A DNA stretch of 35,254 nt from the NCBI GenBank assembly GCA_938040655.1, contig CALHZK010000010.1, positions 1 through 35,254 of the forward strand. Reading direction: 5' to 3'. The position numbers were made by a program, and so were the translations under genes. Positions 7,869 through 15,598 of the stretch are shown piece by piece. This DNA comes from an uncultured Candidatus Saccharibacteria bacterium. GTDB lineage: Bacteria; Patescibacteriota; Saccharimonadia; Saccharimonadales; Saccharimonadaceae. A model generated the notes under the pieces. It did no database searches. It saw only the letters and a program-made list of their open reading frames with translations, and had not been told where the DNA came from. Every line of letters starts with the position of its first letter. The first letter of the stretch is position 1.

Positions 7869-7874
7869 TATAAT
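7869..7874 (+). promoter_or_regulatory. -10 of glgB, predicted leaderless
   Basis: TATAAT ends 7 nt before the ATG at 7882. There is no Shine-Dalgarno site and no clear -35. Confidence 0.6.
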
Positions 7875-7881
7875 AAATTAT

Positions 7882-9849
7882 ATGACAAAAAGTTTGATCG
7901 ACCTAGATCAACAGCTCCAGCCCTATCGGTCGGTCATTTCCCGGCGCGAACGGTATATTGAGTCACGAATCAGCCACCTGCTCGGTGGTATGACCGCCGC
8001 TGAGTTTGCGCTGGGGTTCCACCACTTTGGCCTGCACCGTACCACAACTGGCTGGGTGTTTCGTGAATGGGCACCATCTGCTAGCAAGATAGTATTGGTT
8101 GGCGACTTTTCGGACTGGCGAGAAGAGCCGGCATACACACTCCAGAGAGGTCATCACGGCCAGTGGCACATCACTATGCCCGCTGACCTACTACACCACG
8201 GTGACCATTACAAACTACGAGTCTATTGGCCAGGCGGTAGCGGCTGGCGGTTACCGTCATACACCACATACGCGGTCCAAGACCAGCACTCACTTGATTT
8301 TTCAGCAGTCGTCTGGCGGCCAGCTACACCATATTCCTGGCAGGCTCCAGTACCCGATAAACCCACTGTACCACTCATCTACGAGGCGCATGTCGGTATG
8401 AGTAGCGAGGCTGAGCAGGTGGCGAGTTTTGACTACTTCACCAATCATATCCTGCCACGAATTGCCCGTGCGGGCTACAACACGGTGCAACTGATGGCTT
8501 TGGCCGAACATCCCTATTACGCCAGTTTTGGCTACCATGTCAGTAATTTTTTCGCGGTATCGTCACGCTTTGGCATCCCAGATGATCTGAAGCGGCTGGT
8601 CGACACCGCTCACCAGCTTGGGCTCCGTGTCATCATTGATCTCGTCCATTCCCATATGGTAAAGAACGAGGCCGAGGGCCTCGGTAACTTCGCCGGCGAC
8701 CAGACGCAATACTGCACCCCACAGATTCACCCCACCTGGGATTCCCGCTTGTTCGACTATGCCAAACCCGAGGTGCTCCACTTTCTGGCGAGCAATTGCC
8801 GTTGGTGGCTTGATGAATACCGGGTTGACGGCTTTCGTTTCGACGGCGTCACCAGCATGCTATATACCGATCACGGCCTGGCGCGGCCATTCACCACATA
8901 CGACGATTATTTTGGTGACAATATCGATCGAGATGCCATGGCCTACCTTCGCTTGGCAAATACAGTTATTCACCAAGTCAGACCCGATGCCGTGACTATC
9001 GCCGAAGAGATGAGCGGTTTGCCCGGTGTCGCTGCACCAATCGCTCATGGCGGCCTCGGGTTTGACTACCGCCTCCAGATGGGAGCGCCCGATGTCTGGG
9101 CTACCACGATAAGCCAACAGCCAGACGATAGCTCCTGGGATCTGGCCAAGATTGTCAACGTGCTGACCTCACATCGGCCAGGAGAGCCCGCGATCAGCTA
9201 TGTTGAGAGCCACGACCAAGCCCTAGTCGGTGATCAGACACTGCTTTTTCGCCTGATTGGCCAGGAGATATACGACGGTATGGACAAGGCTGACCCAAAT
9301 ATGGTAGTGAAGCGTGGCGTTGCCCTGCATAAATTGATCCGCCTGTTGACCGCCGGGCTTCACCAGGGCGGCTACCTCAATTTTATGGGGAACGAATTTG
9401 GCCACCCAGAATGGATTGACTTCCCACGGGCTGGCAACGCCTGGTCGTACCGTTATGCGCGGCGCCAGTGGAGCTTGGCCGACAATGGCTTTTTGCAGTA
9501 TCAGTGGTTGGCTCGGTTTGACCACGCACTAATGGCTCTCCTGCCATCTGTACCGGCGGCACCAATAAATGTGGTGATTCGCCAGGTAGATCGAGTCATC
9601 AGTTTCACTCGTGGCACGACAGTCTGGATCGTCAATTTTTCGCCACACGCCTTCTACACCGATTATCGAATAGACGTAGATGCTGGCACCTACCGTATCC
9701 AGCTGAGCAGTGACGAGCAGCAATTTGGCGGTCAGGGCCGCACCACCACGACACAACTGTGTTCGACACGCTCAGACGATCAGCACCAGCACTATATCGA
9801 AACTAGCCTCCCTGCACGGACTGGCATAATTCTGCAAAAGATTGGCTAA
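7882..9849 (+). CDS. glgB: 1,4-alpha-glucan branching enzyme, eukaryotic type
   Basis: This GH13 enzyme cuts alpha-1,4 glucan chains and rejoins them as alpha-1,6 branches in glycogen. The order is an N-terminal CBM48-like domain (about residues 30-135, with FREWAPSASKIVLVGDFSDW), then a catalytic barrel with motif I VIIDLVHSH (about 250), motif II GFRFDGVTSM with the nucleophilic Asp (about 320), motif III TIAEEMSG with the acid Glu (about 374) and motif IV ESHDQALVGD (about 443), then the all-beta end. Phrases such as YYASFGYHVSNFFA, YLNFMGNEFGHPEW and the short N terminus match eukaryotic GBE1 and its bacterial relatives rather than the E. coli GlgB type. No glycogen synthase, ADP-glucose enzyme or phosphorylase is nearby. 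The product could remodel imported or host glucan. Its neighbour on the same strand is a ThrE exporter with its own promoter. Confidence 0.95.
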   Translation: MTKSLIDLDQQLQPYRSVISRRERYIESRISHLLGGMTAAEFALGFHHFGLHRTTTGWVFREWAPSASKIVLVGDFSDWREEPAYTLQRGHHGQWHITMPADLLHHGDHYKLRVYWPGGSGWRLPSYTTYAVQDQHSLDFSAVVWRPATPYSWQAPVPDKPTVPLIYEAHVGMSSEAEQVASFDYFTNHILPRIARAGYNTVQLMALAEHPYYASFGYHVSNFFAVSSRFGIPDDLKRLVDTAHQLGLRVIIDLVHSHMVKNEAEGLGNFAGDQTQYCTPQIHPTWDSRLFDYAKPEVLHFLASNCRWWLDEYRVDGFRFDGVTSMLYTDHGLARPFTTYDDYFGDNIDRDAMAYLRLANTVIHQVRPDAVTIAEEMSGLPGVAAPIAHGGLGFDYRLQMGAPDVWATTISQQPDDSSWDLAKIVNVLTSHRPGEPAISYVESHDQALVGDQTLLFRLIGQEIYDGMDKADPNMVVKRGVALHKLIRLLTAGLHQGGYLNFMGNEFGHPEWIDFPRAGNAWSYRYARRQWSLADNGFLQYQWLARFDHALMALLPSVPAAPINVVIRQVDRVISFTRGTTVWIVNFSPHAFYTDYRIDVDAGTYRIQLSSDEQQFGGQGRTTTTQLCSTRSDDQHQHYIETSLPARTGIILQKIG

Positions 9850-9904
9850 TTTTTCTTTTTCACTGAGGTAGAGCTAGGCTATTTTACTTTTCACGATAAC
9901 TTGT

Positions 9905-9910
9905 TACACT
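9905..9910 (+). promoter_or_regulatory. Extended -10 of the thrE-like gene, predicted leaderless
   Basis: TGT-TACACT ends 6 nt before the ATG at 9917. A GAGG lies between but is only 2 nt from the ATG, too close to be a good Shine-Dalgarno site. Confidence 0.55.
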
Positions 9911-9916
9911 GAGGTC

Positions 9917-11326
9917 ATGAAAGAAACAACCAGCGAACTACTTCATAAGTTTCGTCGCTCAATTAGACATATCCTCACGCTTCCTCCCTCCACCAAAGCA
10001 GCCGAGTTAGAGAAAATTGATGAAAGCTTGACCCCAAACATGCGAGCCCTCCGCTTGGTCATGACGATGGCCGAACAACTCTTATCAATGGGGGTGGCCG
10101 CACGAGATGTGGTCCAGCTGGCGCTTGGCGTCACCGACACCTACTGCACTCGCCGAGTCCACATCGATATTAGCTACACTCTTATCACCGTCTCGCAAGA
10201 CCGCGGCAATGATCGTGAGCCACTGACTCTGGTTCGGACTATTGTGCTTGATGATGTTAATTATCGGGTCATCCAGGCAATCCAATCCCTCGCTTTGACG
10301 ATCCGAGATACTCACCTCCCGCTCGATGAGGCCGAGCGGATGATTGATGAGATCGTCTACCAACCCAAGCACAACTCCCGCTGGGTGATCTATACCGCCG
10401 GTGGTGTAGTGAGCGCCGGTGTTGTACTACTCTATAACGGCTCACCGCTAATGATCGGCATGTCGTTTATCACTGGCTTCTTAGCAACTGGTATGCTGCG
10501 GTGGATGGCGCGGGTCGGTTTATCGACCTTTTATTCACAAATCGCCGCCGCACTCTGTATCACGCTTGTTGCGGTCATTATGGTGCGGTTAAATGCGCTG
10601 CTCCACCTGGCGATAAACCCGACGCTATTTGTCATCGGCGGTATTGTCTTGTTGGTGGCTGGCATGATGACAGTCGGGGCCTTTCAAGACGCTATCGATG
10701 AATATTACGTGACTGCCAACGCGCGTATTCTGAAGGTTATCATGGCGACGGGCGGCATCGTGATCGGTGTCATTACTGGCTTATATATCGCTGCTCGGTT
10801 TTCGATCAGGTTTCCGGCCACCCCAGATCAATTGGTGCTCGCGAGTCCACATACCCAATATCTAGGCGCGTTGATCATCGCAGCAGCTTTTGCAGCTCGC
10901 AACCACGCCGCAGTTTTCGGCACGATCGTCTCTGGTGGTGTTGGCATGCTTGGCTGGTGGATATCACGCCTTGTCTTAGCGACTGGTCTTGGCACCACTA
11001 TTGCCAGCGGCGTCGCTGCTGCAACCATCGGGTTGATGGCAACCTTTGTCTCGCGGTTTTGGCGGTTCCCGTCTCTGGCAATTATTGGCGCCGGCATTGT
11101 CCCGCTCGTGCCTGGACTGTCTCTCTATAATGGCCTCCTCGGTGTGGCAACCCGCTCCCCTGGCAACCCAGAGTTTATGGCTGCGATCGCTGTCTTGCTG
11201 CAAGCATTTATGATAGCCCTGGCAGTCGCATCCGGGGCGACGCTCGGTAATATGATCGGTCGGCCAATCCGGCGGCGAGTCATCCGCTTCTACAGCAGCG
11301 CATTTCCTCGGCGCCATAGTCAGTAG
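9917..11326 (+). CDS. Threonine/serine exporter, ThrE family
   Basis: This membrane protein of 469 aa has the two-part ThrE layout. A cytosolic N-terminal domain (about residues 35-150, with TYCTRRVHIDISYTLITVSQ) is followed by about ten hydrophobic helices. The first block (155-300) ends in a typical GAFQDAIDEYYVTANAR. The second block (about 320-450) carries IIGAGIVPLVPGLSLYNGL, the most conserved stretch of the family. In Corynebacterium the single-chain form exports threonine and serine by proton antiport; many other bacteria split it into two genes. The substrate here is inferred from family only. It is transcribed from its own leaderless-type promoter and ends near the bidirectional hairpin at 11361-11397. 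Why a cell probably unable to make amino acids should export them is open. Confidence 0.88.
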   Translation: MKETTSELLHKFRRSIRHILTLPPSTKAAELEKIDESLTPNMRALRLVMTMAEQLLSMGVAARDVVQLALGVTDTYCTRRVHIDISYTLITVSQDRGNDREPLTLVRTIVLDDVNYRVIQAIQSLALTIRDTHLPLDEAERMIDEIVYQPKHNSRWVIYTAGGVVSAGVVLLYNGSPLMIGMSFITGFLATGMLRWMARVGLSTFYSQIAAALCITLVAVIMVRLNALLHLAINPTLFVIGGIVLLVAGMMTVGAFQDAIDEYYVTANARILKVIMATGGIVIGVITGLYIAARFSIRFPATPDQLVLASPHTQYLGALIIAAAFAARNHAAVFGTIVSGGVGMLGWWISRLVLATGLGTTIASGVAAATIGLMATFVSRFWRFPSLAIIGAGIVPLVPGLSLYNGLLGVATRSPGNPEFMAAIAVLLQAFMIALAVASGATLGNMIGRPIRRRVIRFYSSAFPRRHSQ

Positions 11327-11360
11327 ACTCACAGTAGTAGCCTAATATCGCGCCACGCAA

Positions 11361-11397
11361 AATTACCACCGCCCTATCTATGCGAGCGGTGGTAATT
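11361..11397. terminator. Bidirectional terminator between thrE-like gene and fusA
   Basis: A 12-bp stem, AATTACCACCGC with its complement, surrounds a 13-nt loop. It lies between the convergent ends of the exporter and fusA, with A/T-rich flanks on both sides. Confidence 0.8.
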
Positions 11398-11422
11398 GCA
11401 TTTCCAACAAGAGGCGTACTAT

Positions 11423-13510
11423 TTATTTGTTGCGCTTCTCGATGATTTCTTGGGCTACATTTGGTGGTACTTCCTCGTACTGCGCCAGCTCCATGGTCGA
11501 CGCCGCGCGACCCTGCGACATTGAACGAATATCGCCAGTATAACCAAACATATTAGCAAGCGGCACAAAGGCTTTGATCAGCTTGGCGCCACCCATCAAA
11601 TCCTCCATGGCATCGATACGGCCACGGCGTGAGTTCAAGTCACCAATAATATCACCCATGAACTCTTCTGGTGTCGTCACCTCGACCTTCATAACTGGCT
11701 CGAGCAAGATTGGAGTCGCCTGTTTGATACCCTCACGTGCTGCCAACGAACCAGCCAGCGAGAAGGCCAGCTCCGAAGAGTCGACATCATGGTACGAACC
11801 ATCGTATAGTGTCGCCTTGACGTCAACCACCGGATAGCCAGCAATCACACCGCCACTCAGGGTGTCGCGAATACCCTTCATGACTGCTGGGCGATACTCT
11901 TGCGGCACCACACCACCCTTGATCTCATCGAAGAACTCGAAGCCCTTACCTGGCTCATTCGGCTCAAAGCGCACCCACACGTCACCGTACTGGCCACGAC
12001 CACCCGACTGCTTCGCGTGCTTACCTTGGACCTCGCTGCGGCCCTTGATGCTTTCGCGGAAGGCAACTTGTGGCTCACCAATATTTGCCTCGACCTTAAA
12101 TTCACGCTTCATCCGATCAATCAAGATATCTAGGTGCAGCTCACCCATACCCGACATGATGGTCTGGCCAGTCTCTTCGTCGGTATGGATACGGAAGGTT
12201 GGGTCTTCCTCTGCCAAGCGCTGCAGTGCCAACGCCATCTTCTCCTGGTCGGCCTTTGATTTTGGCTCAACCGCAATCGACACTGGCGGCTCTGGAAACT
12301 CGATTGACTCAAGAGCAATCGGGTGGGCTGGATCGGCCAGAGTATTACCAGTACTGGTCGATTTCAGGCCAACCACGGCCGCGATATCGCCAGCGCTGAT
12401 CTTATCAATCTCCTCGCGCTTATCAGCAAACATCCGAACAACACGGCCAATACGCTCCTTTTCACCGGTGGTGGTATTAAGCACATAGCTACCGGAGTTC
12501 AATACGCCAGAATACACCCGCACAAAGATCAGCTTACCAACAAACGGGTCAGCTGCAATCTTAAAGGCCAGAGCCGAAAGTGGCTCCTTCTCGTCTGGCT
12601 TACGGCTCACTTCGTCGCCAGTTTTTGGATTCTTGCCCCAAATTTCATCAACATCCAGCGGGCTCGGCAAGAAATCAACCATCAGGTCGAGCAATTTCTC
12701 GACAATCACGCCCCGACCATCACCACCGGTCACCAAGTAAAAGTCGCCCTCGAGTACTCGCGTTCGCAATGCTGCTTTCAGCTCATCCTTGGTGATTGCT
12801 TCTTCGCCCTGGTCAAGGAATTTCATCATCAGCTCATCGTCCGCTTCAACAGCATTTTCGACAAGCAGCGCCCGGGCATTCTTAGCCTTCTCGAGCATGT
12901 CAGCCGGGATCTCCCCTTCAACCAGCTGGTGGTCAGCGTAATCAGTGTAGGTGTAGGCTTTCATCTCGATCAGATCGACCACACCATTGATAGTCTTCTC
13001 AAAGCCAATCGGCAGATGCACAGGAAAGGCTTGCTTGCTCAAGCGATTATGGATCGACTCCAGCGACTTATAAAAATCACCGCCGGTTTGGTTAATCTTG
13101 TTGATAAAGCAGATACGTGGCACACCGTACTTATTGGCCTGGCGCCAGACGGTCTCAGACTGTGCTTCCACACCCATTTTACCGTCAAACACCGTCACTG
13201 CACCGTCGAGCACCCGTAAACTACGCTCCACCTCAGCGGTAAAGTCAATATGCCCTGGGGTATCGATGATGTTAATCTTGTGATCTTTCCAAAAGCAGGT
13301 CACCGCTGCCGAAGTAATGGTGATACCGCGCTCTTTCTCTTGGGCCATCCAGTCAGTGGTGGCACCATCGCCCTCGCCACGCACCTCACCGATCTTGTGC
13401 GTCAAGCCGGTCCGATACAAAATACCTTCGGTTGTGGTGGTTTTCCCTGCGTCAATATGGGCAATGATACCGATATTTCTAAAGTTTTTTAATGGGACAT
13501 GTGCTGCCAT
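11423..13510 (-). CDS. fusA: Elongation factor G
   Basis: EF-G (695 aa, normal length) is the GTPase that drives translocation on the ribosome. G1 is AHIDAGKTTTTEG (residues 17-29), the switch I region contains DWMAQEKERGITITSAA, G3 is DTPGHIDF, G4 is NKIN and domain IV contains GGRGQYGDVWVRFEP. The C-terminal part (YTGDIRSMSQGRA) is complete. The ATG follows GAGGAACGATA. It is monocistronic: the promoter is at 13575-13603, the leader about 60 nt long, and an unknown gene separates it from rpsG. In other bacteria fusA directly follows rpsG. Confidence 0.98.
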   Translation of the reverse strand: MAAHVPLKNFRNIGIIAHIDAGKTTTTEGILYRTGLTHKIGEVRGEGDGATTDWMAQEKERGITITSAAVTCFWKDHKINIIDTPGHIDFTAEVERSLRVLDGAVTVFDGKMGVEAQSETVWRQANKYGVPRICFINKINQTGGDFYKSLESIHNRLSKQAFPVHLPIGFEKTINGVVDLIEMKAYTYTDYADHQLVEGEIPADMLEKAKNARALLVENAVEADDELMMKFLDQGEEAITKDELKAALRTRVLEGDFYLVTGGDGRGVIVEKLLDLMVDFLPSPLDVDEIWGKNPKTGDEVSRKPDEKEPLSALAFKIAADPFVGKLIFVRVYSGVLNSGSYVLNTTTGEKERIGRVVRMFADKREEIDKISAGDIAAVVGLKSTSTGNTLADPAHPIALESIEFPEPPVSIAVEPKSKADQEKMALALQRLAEEDPTFRIHTDEETGQTIMSGMGELHLDILIDRMKREFKVEANIGEPQVAFRESIKGRSEVQGKHAKQSGGRGQYGDVWVRFEPNEPGKGFEFFDEIKGGVVPQEYRPAVMKGIRDTLSGGVIAGYPVVDVKATLYDGSYHDVDSSELAFSLAGSLAAREGIKQATPILLEPVMKVEVTTPEEFMGDIIGDLNSRRGRIDAMEDLMGGAKLIKAFVPLANMFGYTGDIRSMSQGRAASTMELAQYEEVPPNVAQEIIEKRNK

Positions 13511-13574
13511 TATCGTTCCTCTATTACGTTATTTATCGAGATTTTTGGACACCAAAAAACTACTCTTGGCCTCT

Positions 13575-13603
13575 ATTATAGCAAACGGGGCGCAATTTGT
13601 GAA
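13575..13603 (-). promoter_or_regulatory. fusA promoter
   Basis: The minus strand has TTCACA (13598-13603), a 17-nt spacer and an extended -10 TGC-TATAAT (13575-13580). The leader contains a small inverted repeat, TTTTTGG with CCAAAAA (13542-13558), of unknown meaning. Confidence 0.75.
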
Positions 13604-13680
13604 TGACAACAGGGTCACCACCTGTACCCCCGATGGGCTGTCAGATTTCGCTCAGGCTTCCGCAGTGTTTCGTGGACTCA

Positions 13681-14365
13681 CTACGACTCACCAGTCACGT
13701 CGTTTATCGTGAAGTTGCCTTTTTCCACTTCTTCGAGTGCCTTAGCAATTTGCTGATTGTCTTGTTTCGCTACATTTGTGAGCACCAGCAGAAGCCCCAC
13801 CTGGCCATACAGCTCATATGAAGAATCTGGTACCTCCGGATCTGGCGAGGTCAACTCAGTGATCCATTCATCAAGCACTGGCATGGCGTTGAGTACACCG
13901 TGGTAGCCGATCGCATTTTTGGCAGCAACACCTAGGCGTTGAGCCGGATCAACATCGCTCTGCGAGGCTATTTTCTCAGCATTACCACTCACGTCAAACA
14001 GCTGAGCAGCCCGCTCATCCTCTAGTCGGCGTGCCGGCACATCAGCAATTAGCATGCCAAGAAAGGCTGCTCTAGTGAAGGCCTGTGTCGCGCGCTCATA
14101 CTGTAAGCCCTTTTCTCGTAGCTCCTGATCTTCCGGCGAAATGATTGCTCGCGCCGCTTGCTCGGCCTGCCCATATAGCCGAAACGCTTTTTCGTCATAC
14201 GTATGGGCTTCTTTGACAAACCGGTCAATCGACACCCCGGCCGCTAAGAGAATAGTCTGTATCTCTTTGGTTGACCGCCGAAACAGCTCTATTGTTGTCT
14301 AGGTGTTCTGGTTCTGATCGTTCAAAAAATACCGCTATATAACCTCGTAGATTATCGTTCATCAT
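13681..14365 (-). CDS. Unknown helical protein, apparently frameshifted near codon 25
   Basis: I recognise no family. The longest intact frame begins at a GTG at 14235 (184 aa, soluble, Ala- and Glu-rich, predicted helical). Protein-like sequence (TIELFRRSTKEIQTILLAAG) runs upstream of that GTG in the same frame to about 14297, where a TAG stops it. In another frame an ATG at 14365, 8 nt after AAGGAGG, encodes MMNDNLRGYIAVFFERSEPE and then turns into unlikely sequence that stops at 14225. Removing one A in the ACAAC around 14295-14299 joins them into a protein of about 228 aa. The alternative is two genes overlapping by 11 nt. It lies between rpsG and fusA, where most bacteria have nothing. 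Confidence 0.6.
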
Positions 14366-14387
14366 AACCATTGCCTCCTTCGTACCT

Positions 14388-14393
14388 ATTATA
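14388..14393 (-). promoter_or_regulatory. Extended -10 for the gene between rpsG and fusA
   Basis: The minus strand reads TGA-TATAAT, followed about 8 nt later by AAGGAGG (14374-14380). A TTGACA also lies upstream but at only 14-nt spacing, so the extended -10 is probably what matters. Confidence 0.6.
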
Positions 14394-14416
14394 TCAAACT
14401 GTCTGCTTGTCAAGAA

Positions 14417-14450
14417 ACACCACCCTACTGCCGAGACGGTAGGGTGGTGT
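14417..14450 (-). terminator. Terminator of rpsL-rpsG
   Basis: There is a 12-bp stem (ACACCACCCTAC at 14417-14428 with its complement at 14439-14450) and a 10-nt loop. It lies 24 nt past the rpsG stop, and TTTCTTG follows on the minus strand. Confidence 0.75.
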
Positions 14451-14473
14451 GCGCCGGAGCCTAGACATCAAGA

Positions 14474-14953
14474 CTAGCCGCGAGCAAAGTGGGCAAAGGC
14501 ACGGTTAGCCTCGGCCATCTTGTGGGTATCTTCCTTCTTCTTGAAGGCAGCACCAGCTTCGTTGTAGGCGTCAACAATCTCTAACGCCAAACGCTGTGAG
14601 TAGGGCATCCCGCTACGAGCACGAGCTGATTGTACCAGCCAGCTAAAAGCATAATGCAACTGACGGTGCCCCTGGACTGGGAACGGAATCTGGTAGTTCG
14701 CACCGCCGACACGGCGAGATTTCACCTCAAAGTTTGGGCTGACATTCTTGAGAGCTCGCTCAAAGACAGCGAGGGGGTCTTCAGAATCCAGCTTCTTTGC
14801 GGCTGCTTCTAGGGCAGCATATACGGCACGCTCAGCCGCCAATTTTTTGCCGTCGAGCATTGACTTGTTGATCAAGCGCTGCACCAGCACACTCTGATAG
14901 CGGCGGTCTGGCTTGAGCTGGCGCTGCAATTTTTTGGTCACTTTACGAGGCAT
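14474..14953 (-). CDS. rpsG: 30S ribosomal protein S7
   Basis: S7 (159 aa) nucleates assembly of the 30S head and contacts the E-site tRNA. The family pattern is clear: MPRKVTKK at the start, LINKSMLDGKK, then RVGGANYQIPFPV, the RQLHYAFSWLVQSARAR helix and the C-terminal KKKEDTHKMAEANRAFAHF. It starts 2 nt after the rpsL stop with GGGGAT inside the end of rpsL, so the two genes are co-transcribed and probably translationally coupled. A strong terminator follows, so fusA is not part of this operon. In other bacteria S7 represses its own operon; here the rpsL leader would be the place to look. Confidence 0.98.
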   Translation of the reverse strand: MPRKVTKKLQRQLKPDRRYQSVLVQRLINKSMLDGKKLAAERAVYAALEAAAKKLDSEDPLAVFERALKNVSPNFEVKSRRVGGANYQIPFPVQGHRQLHYAFSWLVQSARARSGMPYSQRLALEIVDAYNEAGAAFKKKEDTHKMAEANRAFAHFARG

Positions 14954-14955
14954 GA

Positions 14956-15369
14956 TTACTTATCCCCTTTCTTGGTGCCGTATTTACTGCGGCCCTTCTT
15001 GCGGTTGTTCACACCTTGAAGGTCAAGCGCGCCACGCACGATATGATAGCGCACACCCGGTAGATCTGGCACACGACCACCGCGGATCAAGACCACCGCG
15101 TGCTCCTGCAAGTTGTGGCCTTCACCACCGATGTAGGCCCAGACTTCGTAGCCGTTGTTCAATTTGACGCGGGCGACTTTACGCAGCGCTGAGTTTGGTT
15201 TCTTTGGTGTCTTGGTCGTCACGCGCACACACACCCCACGCTTGAGTGGTGCATTTTGGTCGTAATAGCGCGTTTTCAGGGCGTTATGAATCCGACCGAG
15301 TGCTGGCGACTTGGACTTTTTCTTGGCCGTTTGGCGCGGTTTGCGCACCAATTGGTTGATAGTTGGCAT
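14956..15369 (-). CDS. rpsL: 30S ribosomal protein S12
   Basis: S12 (137 aa) sits at the decoding centre. Conserved blocks are MPTINQLVRKPR, TTKTPKKPNSALRKVARVKL (with the Lys that corresponds to E. coli K43), AYIGGEGHNLQEH and LPGVRYHIVRGALD. Just before LPGVRY the usual RGGRVKD reads RGGRVPD: the Lys equivalent to E. coli K88, whose substitution gives streptomycin resistance or dependence, is Pro101 here. The start follows GGAGAAATTGG. It is the first gene of rpsL-rpsG, driven by the promoter at 15570-15598, which overlaps the end of the upstream hydrolase gene, through a leader of about 190 nt. Confidence 0.98.
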   Translation of the reverse strand: MPTINQLVRKPRQTAKKKSKSPALGRIHNALKTRYYDQNAPLKRGVCVRVTTKTPKKPNSALRKVARVKLNNGYEVWAYIGGEGHNLQEHAVVLIRGGRVPDLPGVRYHIVRGALDLQGVNNRKKGRSKYGTKKGDK

Positions 15370-15563
15370 CCAATTTCTCCTTGGTTGGTTTACTATATGG
15401 CACTATCGCCTTGCGCAGTCTAGCCTTACGTAGCCTAATAGCCAAAAGCTAGCTGCACCTACGGATTGGATTCAGCAACTCCGCCCCGTGTCTATGCCTT
15501 TTCTGCCGAGCACGCAGTCTGTACACATTCAAACCACCGCGCGCTCCGAAAAGAGGAAACTCT
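15370..15563 (-). promoter_or_regulatory. Long 5' leader of rpsL-rpsG
   Basis: From the predicted start about 7 nt past the -10 to the ATG, the rpsL leader is about 190 nt, far longer than others in the window. It contains many short complementary segments (for example TAGCTTTTGGCTA). I could not assign a known S7/S12 binding motif. It is a good candidate for autogenous control. A 79-codon frame that covers it in part looks like chance. Confidence 0.4.
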
Positions 15564-15569
15564 AGGCTC

Positions 15570-15598
15570 ATTATACCAAAACCATAGCAGCTAATCAA
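15570..15598 (-). promoter_or_regulatory. rpsL-rpsG promoter
   Basis: The minus strand has TTGATT (15593-15598), a 17-nt spacer and an extended -10 TGG-TATAAT (15570-15575). The -35 overlaps the stop region of the hydrolase gene. Confidence 0.8.
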
